From JAWKTV01 sp041398905 (GTDB taxonomy: Bacteria > Planctomycetota > Planctomycetia > Planctomycetales > Planctomycetaceae), in the NCBI GenBank assembly GCA_041398905.1, contig JAWKTV010000020.1, positions 1-64,000 on the forward strand: a stretch of 64,000 nucleotides of DNA, read 5' to 3'. The notes below the pieces were generated by a model, which was not told the DNA's origin, did no database searches, and saw nothing but the letters and a program-made list of their open reading frames with translations. Below are positions 20,798 through 29,716 of this stretch, in pieces. The position numbers and the translations under genes were made by a program. Numbering within the stretch: position 1 is the stretch's first letter; each line of letters starts with the position of its first letter.

Positions 20798-21052
20798 CTA
20801 AACAACGTCGATCGCGTTGTTCAGTGATCGCGGCGCAATCTCCTGCAGCATCGCCTGTGTCGCGAGTTGCTTGGCGTAGTACGTGTCGGCTCGACCGGTC
20901 AGCACGACCTCGTCTTCCAGAACGTCCACCCGCAAATCCCGGATGCGTGTGCCGGTGCGACCCTGCACGAGTCGCTCCAGCCGCAGCACAATGTCGGCGT
21001 GCGGAACAGCGGCACCTCCGCCGTGGGCGGAATAGATATCGCGAAAGTCCAT
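20798..21052 (-). CDS. Small BON-domain-like protein
   Basis: 84 residues. The central part, IRDLRVDVLEDEVVLTGRAD followed by TYYAKQLATQAM, follows the BON pattern (a beta-alpha-beta unit with VxLxGxVxS-like core) found in phospholipid-binding and osmotic-stress proteins. There is no signal peptide, so it is probably cytoplasmic, unlike OsmY. The start at 21052 is well supported by an AAGGAGG ribosome binding site 8 to 14 bases upstream on the minus strand. The strong site suggests high expression. Role unknown. Confidence 0.72.
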   Translation of the reverse strand: MDFRDIYSAHGGGAAVPHADIVLRLERLVQGRTGTRIRDLRVDVLEDEVVLTGRADTYYAKQLATQAMLQEIAPRSLNNAIDVV

Positions 21053-21097
21053 CAGCGGCTCCTCCTTGAGAATAGTGAGCGCTAGAGAACAGACTGG

Positions 21098-21116
21098 CGG
21101 GAAGTTACTTCCCGCA
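21098..21116. promoter_or_regulatory. Near-perfect 19-base palindrome upstream of the BON gene
   Basis: gcgggaagt-t-acttcccgc is a 9-bp inverted repeat around a single base, 45 bases upstream of the BON start codon and in the 311-base gap before polA. Its form and place fit an operator for a dimeric regulator; a hairpin in the BON leader RNA is the alternative. No regulator can be named. Confidence 0.4.
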
Positions 21117-21213
21117 GTGATGTCGTTGACGGGCCGGCGGTCGATTCAATCGGCACCCCGATCCCTTCACATGCGGATGCAACTTCCATGCCTCAAACGC
21201 ACCAGCACCCTTC

Positions 21214-21241
21214 ACATTAATATTCGCTTGCGCGTTGTCAA
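21214..21241 (-). promoter_or_regulatory. Candidate sigma-70 promoter for the BON gene
   Basis: On the minus strand TTGACA (21241-21236) is followed after 16 bases by TAATGT (21219-21214), in the most AT-rich part of the gap. The -35 box is perfect and the -10 box weak. It would give a leader of about 155 bases that includes the 21098-21116 palindrome. No promoter for polA was recognised in this gap. Confidence 0.35.
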
Positions 21242-21363
21242 TCCCTTTCCGGCCAGATTTGCAAAGGATCCGACAGGCGGGTTCCCGCTGCTGATCGCCG
21301 ACCACCCCGGTTGATTGCTAAAGTGACAACTCCGCACACCGGTTTCTGCCCGATCGTATAAAG

Positions 21364-24055
21364 ATGCCTGACACGATTTACCTCGTCGACACCTTCTCGT
21401 TGCTGTTTCAGGTGTACTATGCGATTCGACAGCCCATGACGGGGACGCGCGGCCAGCCGACGAACGCGCTGTACGGCATGACCGGCGACATCGAGCATCT
21501 GCTCAAGGACCAGCAGCCGAGCCACATCATCTTCGCCCTGGAATCGGAAGGCCCCGGCGAGCGGGTCGCCATCTACGAGGACTACAAGGCGGGCGCGGGG
21601 AAATGCCCGACGACCTCCGGCCGCAAATCCCACTATTGATTGAACTTCTGGCGGCCTACAACATCCCGACCATCAGCCACGCCGGCTGGGAAGCGGACGA
21701 CGTCATCGCCACACTGGCGAAGCGGGCGGCCGCCGATGGCTTTGAAGTTCGCATTGTCACCAACGACAAGGATCACCGTCAGCTCATCGGACCGCACATT
21801 AAGCTGTACAACATTCGCAAAATGCGGCTGATGGACGAGCAAGGGCTGCAGGAGGACTGGGGGATTCGGCCCGACCAGGTGATTGACTTCCAGTCGCTGG
21901 TGGGCGACAGCGTCGACAACGTCCCCGGCGTGCCAGGGATCGGGCCGAAGAAGGCGTCGATGTTGCTGCACCACTTCCACACACTCGAGGGGGTCCTCGA
22001 AAACGCCGACAAGGCTCCCGGCAAGAAGCTCGCCGAGAGCCTCAAGGAGTTCGCCGAGCAGGCTCGCATGAGCCGGCGGCTCGTCACCCTCAACACCGAG
22101 TTGCCGATCGAGATCGACTGGGAGGCCGCCCGGGTTCGTGAGCCCGACTGGGAACGCCTGCACGATATGTTCACTGACTTCGGCTTCCGTCGTTACGCCG
22201 AAGAGGCCCGCATCAATCGTCCTAACAAGCCGTTGCAGGCATCCGGCGACGTCAAACGTCACTGGGAAACGGTCGACACCCCCGAGGCATTCACGAAGTT
22301 CGCGGCCGTGCTCTCGCAGCAGCAGTCGTTCTGCGTCGACCTCGAAACCACCAGCACCGACCCGCTGCAGGCCGACCTTGTCGGCTGGGCGTTCTCGTGG
22401 GAGGCGGGACAAAGCTACTACTTGCCGGTCGATGGCCCCGCCGGCTCGAAGACCCTTAAAGGGGCGGATGTCCTCGCGGCTCTTCGCCCCATCCTCTCAG
22501 ACCCCGCCCGGCAGATCGTCAACCAGAACATCAAGTACGATCTGCTCGTCCTCCGCCGTCATGGCATCCAGGTCACGGGGCTGGGGGTCGACAGCATGAT
22601 CGCCGACTACCTGCTCGATGCCGGGGCGCGCAGCCACGGACTTGACGAACTGGCCCAGCGGCATCTGCATCGCAAAACGATCCCGATCAGCGACCTCATC
22701 GGCACAGGCAAGCAGCAACTCAAGATGTTCGAGGTCGAAGTCGACCGCGCCGCCGAGTACGCCTCGGAGGACGCGGACATCGCCTGGCAGCTCGCCGCGA
22801 TGCTCGGAGACAGGCTCAAACAGGAGGGGCTGTGGGATCTGTACTGGAACCTCGAGCGTCAGCTCATCCCGGTGCTCGTCGAGATGGAGTTCAACGGCGT
22901 CAAGGTCGACGTTGGCGAACTGCGGCGGCAGAGTGATGAACTGACGATCCGCCTCGACGCGGTGATGGCCGAGATCTATGAGATCGCCGGGCAAGAGTTC
23001 AACATCAACTCCCCGAAGCAGCTCGCGAAAATTCTGTTCGACGAATTGAAGCTGCCCGTGCTCAAGCGGACGAAGACCGGACCAAGCACGAACGAAGAAG
23101 TGCTGCTGCGGTTGGCTCCGAAGCATCGGCTCCCCGCGAAGATCATCCAGCACCGCATGCTGACGAAGCTCAAGGGAACCTACCTCGACGCGCTGCCCAA
23201 ACTCGTCAATCCGCACACCGGTCGGGTGCATACGTCATTCAGTCAGGTGACGGCTGCGACGGGTCGACTCGCGTCGTCCGACCCCAATCTCCAGAACATC
23301 CCGATCCGCACCGAGGAAGGCCGCCGCATTCGCAAGGCGTTCATCCCCCGCGAGCCGGGCTGGCGGCTCGTCTGCCTGGACTACTCGCAGATCGAGCTGC
23401 GGATGCTCGCCCACTTCTGTCAGGACGAGTCGCTGCTCACCGCCTTCCGCAACGGAGAAGACATTCACCGCACGGTCGCCGCGCAGGTCTTCAATGTGCC
23501 GCTCGCGGAGGTGTCTTCCGACCAGCGGCGGGTCGCGAAGGCGGTCAACTTCGGCGTCATATACGGCCAAACCGCCTATGGCCTCGCGGCGACGCTCGGG
23601 ATCGATCCGACCGATGCCGAAGAGTTCATCGACGACTATTTCGGCCGCTACTCGGGGTCGAGCAGTTCATCGTCGACACGCTCAACAGTTGTCGCAAGCT
23701 TGGCTACGCGGAGACGTTGCTCGGTCGCCGTCGCGCGATCGACGGCATCCGCCCACGACGATTCCTGAATCTCAATCTGCCGGAGCGGACGGCCGTCAAC
23801 ACCGTCATTCAGGGTTCCGCAGCCGACCTCATCAAGCAGGCGATGATCAACGTCTACGCCCGCCTGCAGGCCGAACAGCACCCCGGCCGGATGCTGCTGC
23901 AGATTCACGACGAACTGGTCTTCGAGGCCCCGGAGTCGGCCGTTGATTCCCTGGTCGACCTGGCGCGCGACGAAATGACGACCGCACTGGAACTGCAAGT
24001 CCCGATCGAGGTCGACCTGAAGACCGGCGAAAACTGGTTCGACGCCGGGAGTTAA
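21364..24055 (+). CDS. polA: DNA polymerase I, two frameshifts
   Basis: 897 residues once two missing G bases are restored (near 21593 and 23657). All three domains are present. The 5' nuclease runs from MPDTIYLVDTFSLLFQVYYA through WEADDVIATLA and the helix-hairpin-helix GVPGIGPKKAS. The 3'-5' exonuclease has all motifs: DLETTSTD, NQNIKYD and YASEDAD; proofreading should therefore be active. The polymerase has motif A DYSQIELRMLAH, the O-helix RRVAKAVNFGVIYGQ and motif C QIHDELVFE. The Phe in the O-helix marks discrimination against dideoxynucleotides as in the E. coli enzyme. Because the gene should be essential or nearly so and nothing else is missing, the two breaks are almost certainly sequence errors. 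No gene overlaps it on the sense strand. Confidence 0.95.
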
Positions 24056-24272
24056 GCCGCGGCGTCGACCAGCGGCCACGACAGTCTGCAGGCCGTAAGA
24101 TATCAACGCAGGGCGATGCGACGGCGTTCGCCGGCGCTGGAGACTGCGGGGCTTGCCTCACTCGGGAATTCCTGCGACACACCGGACGCCTTGCGGGGTT
24201 CAATTGTGAGGTGGACCGGAGTAGTCATCTTGAGTCGAGGCAACTGTCGAGCGACCAGAGTGCGGGTGGACG

Positions 24273-25649
24273 ATGCGGGTGCGGAGCGTGGGAATTGTGG
24301 GTGGCGGGCCGGGCGGCCTGATGACGGCGTATCTGCTGGAGAAGTACGCCGCTGCGCCGCTGCGAATCACATTGCTGGAGGCGAGTGACCGACTCGGTGG
24401 CAAGGTCCTGACGCCCGCTTTCCAAACCGCACCGGTGCGATACGAGGCCGGGGCAGCGGAGTTCTACGACTACGAAGGTCTGGGCGAAGATCCGCTCAAG
24501 GACCTGATTCGCGAATTGGGCCTGTCGATCGCACCGATGGGCGGTTCGGCCGTCATCCTCGACGAGCAGGTCATCTCCAGCCTGGAGGACGTCGAGCATT
24601 ACCTCGGTCCGGGCGCGGGTCGCGCGCTGCTCGAGTTCGATCAGCAGGCCCGCGACTGCATCGTGCCGGATGAGTTCTATCACTCCGACGACCCGGAAGG
24701 CTCTCCGGACGTTGCCGAGCCGGTCAGCTTCCGGGAGTCACTCGCCCGCATCGCCAACCCGGCCGCACGGCGGTACGTCGAAACCCTCATTCACAGCGAT
24801 CTCGCCGCCGAACCTTCGCAGACCAGCTTCGACTACGGCCTGCAGAACTACCTGATGAACGATGGCCGGTACATGAAGCTCTACGGCATTGTGGGCGGGA
24901 ACGAGCAGTTGCCGCAGGCGCTTGCGGCGCGGATCAATGCGGAGGTGCGACTGGGCGTGCGGGTCCGCTCGATCCGGTCGACCGGAGACCAGTTGGCTGT
25001 TACCACCGAACGGGGTGAGTCGCAAGTTGTCGAGCACTTCGACATCGTGGTCGCCGCGTTGCCACACCAGCTTCTGGGACAGGTCGCCTTCGAGGGCCCC
25101 CGACTTGCGACGGCGATCGCCAACCACCTCGCCCACTACGACCACCCGGCCCACTACCTGCGAATCACGCTGCTGTTTGAACGCCCGTTCTGGCGATCGA
25201 TGCTCACCGACTCCTACTGGATGCTCGACAAGTGGGGCGGCTGCTGCCTGTATGACGAGTCGGCCCGTCAGCCGGGGACGACGCATGGTGTGCTGGGCTG
25301 GCTGCTGGCGGGCGATGCCGCCGTGGCCGCGCGGGATCAGTCCGACCAAGAGCTGATCGCCGCCGCGCTCGACTCGCTGCCCGGGCCACTCGCCGCCGGC
25401 CGTAACTGCTGCCTGGAAGGTCGTGTGCACCGCTGGTCGTGCGAGGTCAACGCGATTCCCGGCGGCCGCTTTCGCCAGCGACTCGACCGTCGTCATCAGC
25501 CCGAACCGCTTGAGCATCCGGGCTTGTTCGTCGTCGGGGATTACCTGTTCGACAGCACGATCAACGGCGTTTATGACTCCGCGGAGTACGTCGCGTCATG
25601 GATCGCCGCCGCGACTTGTGCGCCGGTCGAACAGCCGGTCCTGGTCTGA
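24273..25649 (+). CDS. FAD-dependent amine-oxidase-type oxidoreductase
   Basis: An intact 458-residue flavoprotein. The N-terminal dinucleotide fold is GIVGGGPGGLMTAYLLEK with the acidic ribose-binding residue in LLEASDRLGGKVL. The C-terminal FAD-binding motif is GLFVVGDYLFDSTINGVYDS. The arrangement is that of the amine oxidase / protoporphyrinogen oxidase / phytoene desaturase superfamily; the substrate is not evident. There is no signal peptide or membrane segment. The gene is 70 bases upstream of the RMD1-like gene and may form an operon with it and the acyltransferase gene that follows. Confidence 0.82.
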   Translation: MRVRSVGIVGGGPGGLMTAYLLEKYAAAPLRITLLEASDRLGGKVLTPAFQTAPVRYEAGAAEFYDYEGLGEDPLKDLIRELGLSIAPMGGSAVILDEQVISSLEDVEHYLGPGAGRALLEFDQQARDCIVPDEFYHSDDPEGSPDVAEPVSFRESLARIANPAARRYVETLIHSDLAAEPSQTSFDYGLQNYLMNDGRYMKLYGIVGGNEQLPQALAARINAEVRLGVRVRSIRSTGDQLAVTTERGESQVVEHFDIVVAALPHQLLGQVAFEGPRLATAIANHLAHYDHPAHYLRITLLFERPFWRSMLTDSYWMLDKWGGCCLYDESARQPGTTHGVLGWLLAGDAAVAARDQSDQELIAAALDSLPGPLAAGRNCCLEGRVHRWSCEVNAIPGGRFRQRLDRRHQPEPLEHPGLFVVGDYLFDSTINGVYDSAEYVASWIAAATCAPVEQPVLV

Positions 25650-25719
25650 ACCGCCCGGGTACACACCTCCAGCACTCACCGTCTACGAATCTGACATCCT
25701 TACCGCGCCAGACTTGCCC

Positions 25720-26628
25720 ATGTCCCTGCCCGAGATGCTTGCCGGTCGTCTGCCGGTCGGCAGCCAACTTGAAGCCATCGCCTACGTTTCACCCGAGCAG
25801 TCCGTGGGGACCGGTCGGGTGTCGCTGCCCGCTCCCCTGCGTCGCGCGGCGGTCGCGGTCGAGACGGGGACCGACCTGGCGCAGACATCCGACCTCCACC
25901 TGCTGCTGATCCCCGCCGACGCGGTCGAGGAGGCGGACTGGTTCGGGCCGGTGCAGCAATGGGTGGCCGGCGATGGCGCCAGCGCTTCGAGCGAGCCGCC
26001 ACGCGAGAGCCATCTGTTGACGCTCCAGCATGTCCGCATCCACTGGAGCCCCCGCCGCATCGCGATCATTGGCGCACCGGAACGGCTGCCATCGCTCCGC
26101 CGCGTGGTGCTCGAATGCACCTGGTACATTCGCGAACTCGACGCGATCGAGCGTGAGCTGGCCGAGAACTGGCCAAGTCTCGATTCCGACCTCGATCAGG
26201 CGTACATCTACGACGCCCCCGCCGACCAGGATCGCGAAGAGATCGCCCGCCGCTTCAAGGCGGTGTTCCGGCTGCGGGCCCGACTGGCCCGCGTCGCCCC
26301 GCACCTCCTTAGCCCGCAACTGTACCCCCCCACGCTCGCCAGTCAGGTCGGCGAGCGGCTCCGTGAGCGACTGCGACTCGAACAACGGGAGGAGTTCGTC
26401 AGCGATCAGATCGAAGTCTTTGAGGACGTCTACGAAATGTGCGGCCAGCGCGCAAGCGAGTTCCGCCATGCCCGGACCGTCAACACGCTGGAGATCATCA
26501 TCATCGTGCTGCTGGGAGTGCAGATCCTGTTCTCGATGTTCGAGATCCTCACTGCTTCGGCGGTTGAGGCATCAGTCGAGCCGGCGACTCCCGCCAGGGT
26601 CGAATCGACTGTGACGGCGGGCAACTAG
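25720..26628 (+). CDS. RMD1/DUF155-like protein with C-terminal membrane anchor
   Basis: 302 residues from the ATG at 25720; an upstream in-frame ATG lies deep in the flavoprotein gene and is unlikely. The C-terminal half is a long helical region ending EIIIIVLLGVQILFSMFEIL, one membrane segment at about 263-285. Helix pattern and position of this anchor match the DUF155/RMD1 family, in which a soluble N-terminal domain and coiled coil precede a single tail membrane helix. The N-terminal half has a beta-rich section with HVRIHWSPRRIAIIGAPERL. Function of the bacterial members is unknown. The stop is 3 bases before the next ATG, indicating translational coupling with the acyltransferase. Family call is by pattern and moderate. 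Confidence 0.6.
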   Translation: MSLPEMLAGRLPVGSQLEAIAYVSPEQSVGTGRVSLPAPLRRAAVAVETGTDLAQTSDLHLLLIPADAVEEADWFGPVQQWVAGDGASASSEPPRESHLLTLQHVRIHWSPRRIAIIGAPERLPSLRRVVLECTWYIRELDAIERELAENWPSLDSDLDQAYIYDAPADQDREEIARRFKAVFRLRARLARVAPHLLSPQLYPPTLASQVGERLRERLRLEQREEFVSDQIEVFEDVYEMCGQRASEFRHARTVNTLEIIIIVLLGVQILFSMFEILTASAVEASVEPATPARVESTVTAGN

Positions 26629-26631
26629 ACG

Positions 26632-27738
26632 ATGCGTTACTACTCCGTCGACATCCTTCGCGCCGTCGCCATCGTTGTGATGGTGTTCGTCCACTTCGCG
26701 GAGAACCTCTCGCAGGTGCTGCTCCCGTTCGCCGGGCTGGGAGCACCAATGTTCGCACTGCTCTCCGGCGTCAGCTATCGCCTGTGGGTCAACGGGCAAG
26801 AGGCTCGCGGCGTCGCAGCCGAACAGGTGTCGCGGATTTCGGTACGGCGCGGCTTGTTCGTCTTCGGAGTCGGCATCGCTTTCAACGTGCTGGTCTGGCT
26901 CCCCGAGGATACTTTCAACTGGGATGTGCTGACGTTCATCGGTTCCGCGCTGCTCATCCTGAATCTGCTCCGGCCGGCCGCGTTACCGGTGCATATGACG
27001 ATCGCCGTCGCCAGCCTCGCCATCGCGCCGGTGCTGCGGTACATGGCCGACTACCCCAGCTACTGGCAAGCGGGCTACTTCGAGTGCGACCTGACCCTGA
27101 ATGACGTGCTTGTCGGCTATCTGACGACCGGTTACTTCCCATTGTTTCCGTGGCTGACGTATTCCATCGCCGGCTACGTCATCGGAGCGTTGATGCTTCC
27201 CCAGCGACTTCCCGGCGAAGCCGCGCCGCGTCCCGCTGTGATCTCGACCGGGCGCGTGGTCGGCATCGGAGCCTTGCTGTTGACCCTTGGTCAACTCGCG
27301 CTCTCGCTGCACCCGGTCTGGCCGGAGATGATCGCCGAGCGAGTGCTGACGGGCTGGTCGATGTTCCCCCCATCGACCGAGTATGTCGCTTCGACGCTTG
27401 GGATGGGGCTGATCCTGCTGGGCCTGCTGCACCGCTTCGTCGACCAGAGTCCTCGGGACTTGTCCGGGTCGGGGGCGTTGCGACTCGCCAAGGTCTTCAG
27501 CCGAAACGCGTTCACCCTCTACATCGCCCACCATGTCGTACATCTCTGGCCGCTCTGGATCGTCGCGAGCTTCGAGGGCCGCGAGACGACGTACCATTGG
27601 CGACGGGCACTGCCGCTGGGGTGGTCGATGACATTGGCGGCCGCGTTTCTGCTGTTGACCTATGTGCTGCTCCGTCGCGTCGACCCCGACCGCCGTTACG
27701 GAATCGAAGGCTGGATGCGGTGGCTCTGCGACCATTGA
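26632..27738 (+). CDS. DUF1624/HGSNAT-like membrane acyltransferase
   Basis: 368 residues with about nine or ten membrane helices. The N-terminus MRYYSVDILRAVAIVVMVFV, with a conserved Asp-Arg pair and a His in the first helix (VFVHFAENL), is the hallmark of the DUF1624 / heparan-alpha-glucosaminide N-acetyltransferase-like group. These are membrane enzymes that move acyl groups onto extracytoplasmic sugars or lipids. A second conserved His pair lies in TLYIAHHVVHLWPLWI near the C-terminus. The gene follows the RMD1-like gene by 3 bases and ends just before a strong hairpin at 27752, which is the likely end of the unit. The acceptor is unknown. Confidence 0.75.
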   Translation: MRYYSVDILRAVAIVVMVFVHFAENLSQVLLPFAGLGAPMFALLSGVSYRLWVNGQEARGVAAEQVSRISVRRGLFVFGVGIAFNVLVWLPEDTFNWDVLTFIGSALLILNLLRPAALPVHMTIAVASLAIAPVLRYMADYPSYWQAGYFECDLTLNDVLVGYLTTGYFPLFPWLTYSIAGYVIGALMLPQRLPGEAAPRPAVISTGRVVGIGALLLTLGQLALSLHPVWPEMIAERVLTGWSMFPPSTEYVASTLGMGLILLGLLHRFVDQSPRDLSGSGALRLAKVFSRNAFTLYIAHHVVHLWPLWIVASFEGRETTYHWRRALPLGWSMTLAAAFLLLTYVLLRRVDPDRRYGIEGWMRWLCDH

Positions 27739-27751
27739 GCGAGCGTCAATG

Positions 27752-27808
27752 AACACGCCGGTATGACCGGCGGCCCGACTGCTGGGCCGCCGGTCATACC
27801 GGCGTGTT
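27752..27808. terminator. 25-bp perfect inverted repeat between convergent genes
   Basis: Arms 27752-27776 and 27784-27808 are exact reverse complements over 25 bases, with a 7-base loop. It lies between the ends of the acyltransferase gene (+) and cysC (-), the position of a bidirectional terminator. There is no T tract on either side. The unusually long, GC-rich stem could also be a member of a dispersed palindromic repeat family. Confidence 0.7.
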
Positions 27809-27837
27809 GGTGACCAAGACCAGTTGTCGAGGCGCGG

Positions 27838-28449
27838 CTACGCGCTCAGCAGACCCTTGGCCTTCAGGTACGCGATCACCTCGTCGGCGAGTTCATCGAT
27901 CCCCTTGCCGTCGGAGTTGAGCACGATCTCGGCGTTCTCCGGCTCTTCGTAAGGGTCATCGATACCGGTGAAGCCCTTGATCAGGCCAGCGCGGGCCTTC
28001 TTGTAGAGTCCCTTCGGGTCGCGGCCTTCGCAGGTTTCCAGCGACGCCTTGGTGTAGACCTCGATGAAGCTCCCTTCCGGCAGCAGGGCGCGAACGGCGT
28101 CGCGGTCGCGACGGTAGGGGGAGATGAAGGCGGTCAGCGTGATGATGCCGGCGTCGGCGAACAGCTTCGCCACCTCTCCGATGCGGCGAATGTTCTCCGC
28201 CCGGTCCTCCGCCGAGAACCCGAGGTTCTTGTTGAGGCCCATGCGGATGTTGTCGCCGTCGAGGAGGTAGGTGTGCTTCCCTTCGGCGTGCAGCTTGTGG
28301 TCGACGGTGTTGGCGATGGTGCTTTTGCCGGCTCCGCTGAGGCCGGTGAACCACAGCACCGCCCCCTGCTGTCCCATCAACTTCTTGCGATCCGCCGACG
28401 AGACGGCATGATCGTGCCACGTGACGTTGGTTGCCTTCTGTTCAGCCAT
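27838..28449 (-). CDS. cysC: Adenylyl-sulfate (APS) kinase
   Basis: 203 residues. It phosphorylates APS with ATP to give PAPS, the sulfate donor for sulfotransferases and the substrate of PAPS reductase. Walker A GLSGAGKST is at 36-44, followed by YLLDGDNIRMGLNKNLGFS, the APS-binding DGDN-R-L-NLGF region, then ENIRRIGEVAKLF, ISPYRRDRDAVR and FIEVYTKASLETCEGRDPKG. All key residues are present and the length is standard. A GGAAA-type ribosome binding site precedes the ATG at 28449. The sulfurylase subunits CysD/CysN are not adjacent, so this is a stand-alone kinase here. Confidence 0.95.
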   Translation of the reverse strand: MAEQKATNVTWHDHAVSSADRKKLMGQQGAVLWFTGLSGAGKSTIANTVDHKLHAEGKHTYLLDGDNIRMGLNKNLGFSAEDRAENIRRIGEVAKLFADAGIITLTAFISPYRRDRDAVRALLPEGSFIEVYTKASLETCEGRDPKGLYKKARAGLIKGFTGIDDPYEEPENAEIVLNSDGKGIDELADEVIAYLKAKGLLSA

Positions 28450-28600
28450 TTCAGTTTCCTTGACTCAATGTCAGAGCTGGGCCGCGAGTGTGCGGCGGAC
28501 TTGCGATTCGGCCTAAGTGCCTGTGGGGCGGATCGTAGAGCAACGGTCGCCGGGATGCCAAGTGAGGTTGGGGCAAATGGTCAACCGTCACCTTCGGCGA

Positions 28601-29005
28601 TCACGCGAGTTGGTCGGCCTGTCCGCCATGCTTCGAGTCCCACAGTCGCAACAGCATTTCGGTACGGCGATCCCGGTCCACGAGGTGCCAGATACCGGTC
28701 GCGAGCGTCCAGAGTCCCACGAACACGCACTTCGCCCCCAAAAATCCCTGAAAACGTCCAATGAAGTAGGCAGACCCAATCACTTCTTCCCGAAGCTCGG
28801 CATCCATCGGTATTTCGATTCCAAGCTCGGTTGGTTGCACAATCTCCAGCACGGGCCTGTCCCATTCCAGGAGAAATACCCAGATGCCGAGTGCGATAGA
28901 AACGAGCCCCAGAATCACGCATATCGTCCCCGTGGTTCTTCGCCGTCCGTGCCACCTGCGGACCAACACGATGAACTGTTCGTCTGAGAGCGACAGTGGA
29001 AGCAT
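28601..29005 (-). CDS. Small two-helix membrane protein, unknown function
   Basis: 134 residues from the ATG at 29005; an upstream start at 29056 is possible. Two membrane segments (TGTICVILGLVSIALGIWVF and FLGAKCVFVGLWTLATGIWH) flank an acidic loop of about 35 residues. The N-terminus is basic (RRWHGRRRTTG), so the termini are probably cytoplasmic. I do not recognise a family. It is divergent from the toxin-like gene. Confidence 0.6.
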   Translation of the reverse strand: MLPLSLSDEQFIVLVRRWHGRRRTTGTICVILGLVSIALGIWVFLLEWDRPVLEIVQPTELGIEIPMDAELREEVIGSAYFIGRFQGFLGAKCVFVGLWTLATGIWHLVDRDRRTEMLLRLWDSKHGGQADQLA

Positions 29006-29146
29006 CTGGGCCCTCGGTTTTGTCACGAGAGTGGTGGCTGCTGCCAGCAGTGTCACGGCATGCGGTTCAATGGTGTGCGAGCAGCCTCTACGGTAGAACG
29101 TGGCGTCTGTTCGACGGGTTCAACGGAAACAGCGCACGACACCCTC

Positions 29147-29380
29147 ATGTATCTCGATTGCCTGTGGGACGATTGGAATACCGAGAAACTGGCGTCCCAC
29201 GACGTTACAATTGAGGAATTCGAGGAGGCTGTGCTCGTCGCTCGCCGAATCGTTCGTAGCACATCGACCAACCGTCCCGGCTGCTTCGCGCATGTGCGGG
29301 GACGACTCCTGCGATGTGTTTGGGAAGAAATCGACGAGTCGACAATCTACCCGATTACGGCTTTCGAGGTGGAACAATGA
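29147..29380 (+). CDS. BrnT-like toxin of a type II toxin-antitoxin pair
   Basis: 77 residues from the ATG at 29147. The layout resembles BrnT-type ribonuclease toxins: LWDDWNTEKLASHDVTIEEF, where a W-D-x-x-N-x-x-K/H-x-x-x-H helix leads to an Asp/Glu helix, then a beta-sheet with an Arg-rich strand (HVRGRLLRCVWEEID) and a final YPITAFEV strand. BrnT enzymes cleave RNA to slow growth. The stop overlaps the start of the next gene by four bases (ATGA), so the two are coupled. Upstream in-frame codons to 29060 are probably leader. Assignment rests on pattern and gene pairing, not on a search. Confidence 0.6.
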   Translation: MYLDCLWDDWNTEKLASHDVTIEEFEEAVLVARRIVRSTSTNRPGCFAHVRGRLLRCVWEEIDESTIYPITAFEVEQ

Positions 29381-29664
29381 ACATCAATCGAGACGATCGC
29401 GACGACACGCCGGAAGCTCAGCGGGAAGCGGCTGCGCAATGGAGGCGGCTCGAACTCGCCGCAACTGCTCCGGGTATTGCCGGCGACTTGCGACGTGCCT
29501 TGGACGCAGCCGGGCTTCCGACTTGGACAATCGCCGCGGAGTGCGGCATCGATACGGATCTGCTCGAGCAATTCCGCGAAGGGCTGGCGGACTTGCCCTT
29601 GTCCGACGTGGAAAACCTCGCGGAAAGGCTCGGCCTGCACGTTTCCCTAACTCCGAACTCGTAG
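29377..29664 (+). CDS. HTH (XRE-like) antitoxin partner
   Basis: 95 residues. The start at 29377 is fixed by the ATGA overlap with the toxin-like gene and a GAGGTGG ribosome binding site 5 to 6 bases upstream. The C-terminal half holds a helix-turn-helix: DLRRALDAAGLPTWTIAAEC, then GIDTDLLEQFREG and LSDVENLAERLGLHVSL, the typical XRE five-helix order. The N-terminal 35 residues are charged and may bind the toxin. Such antitoxins usually repress their own operon. Toxin before antitoxin is the order seen in brnT-brnA. Confidence 0.6.
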   Translation: MNINRDDRDDTPEAQREAAAQWRRLELAATAPGIAGDLRRALDAAGLPTWTIAAECGIDTDLLEQFREGLADLPLSDVENLAERLGLHVSLTPNS

Positions 29665-29709
29665 TCTGTCGCGAGTCTCCCTAACTCCTACCTCCTAATC
29701 CCTAACTCC
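29645..29709 (+). repeat. Three copies of ccctaactcc
   Basis: The 10-base word ccctaactcc occurs at 29645-29654, 29679-29688 and 29700-29709, with degenerate copies (ctcctacctcctaat) between. It spans the end of the HTH gene and the leader of fumC. On the other strand it reads as GGAGTTAGGG. Likely slipped-strand low complexity; a role in the fumC leader is not shown. Confidence 0.45.
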
Positions 29710-29716
29710 TTCACAC

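Noticed and set aside
21364..24055. polA as a pseudogene
   Set aside because: All nuclease and polymerase residues are kept and each break is one base, so loss of the gene is not credible without read support.
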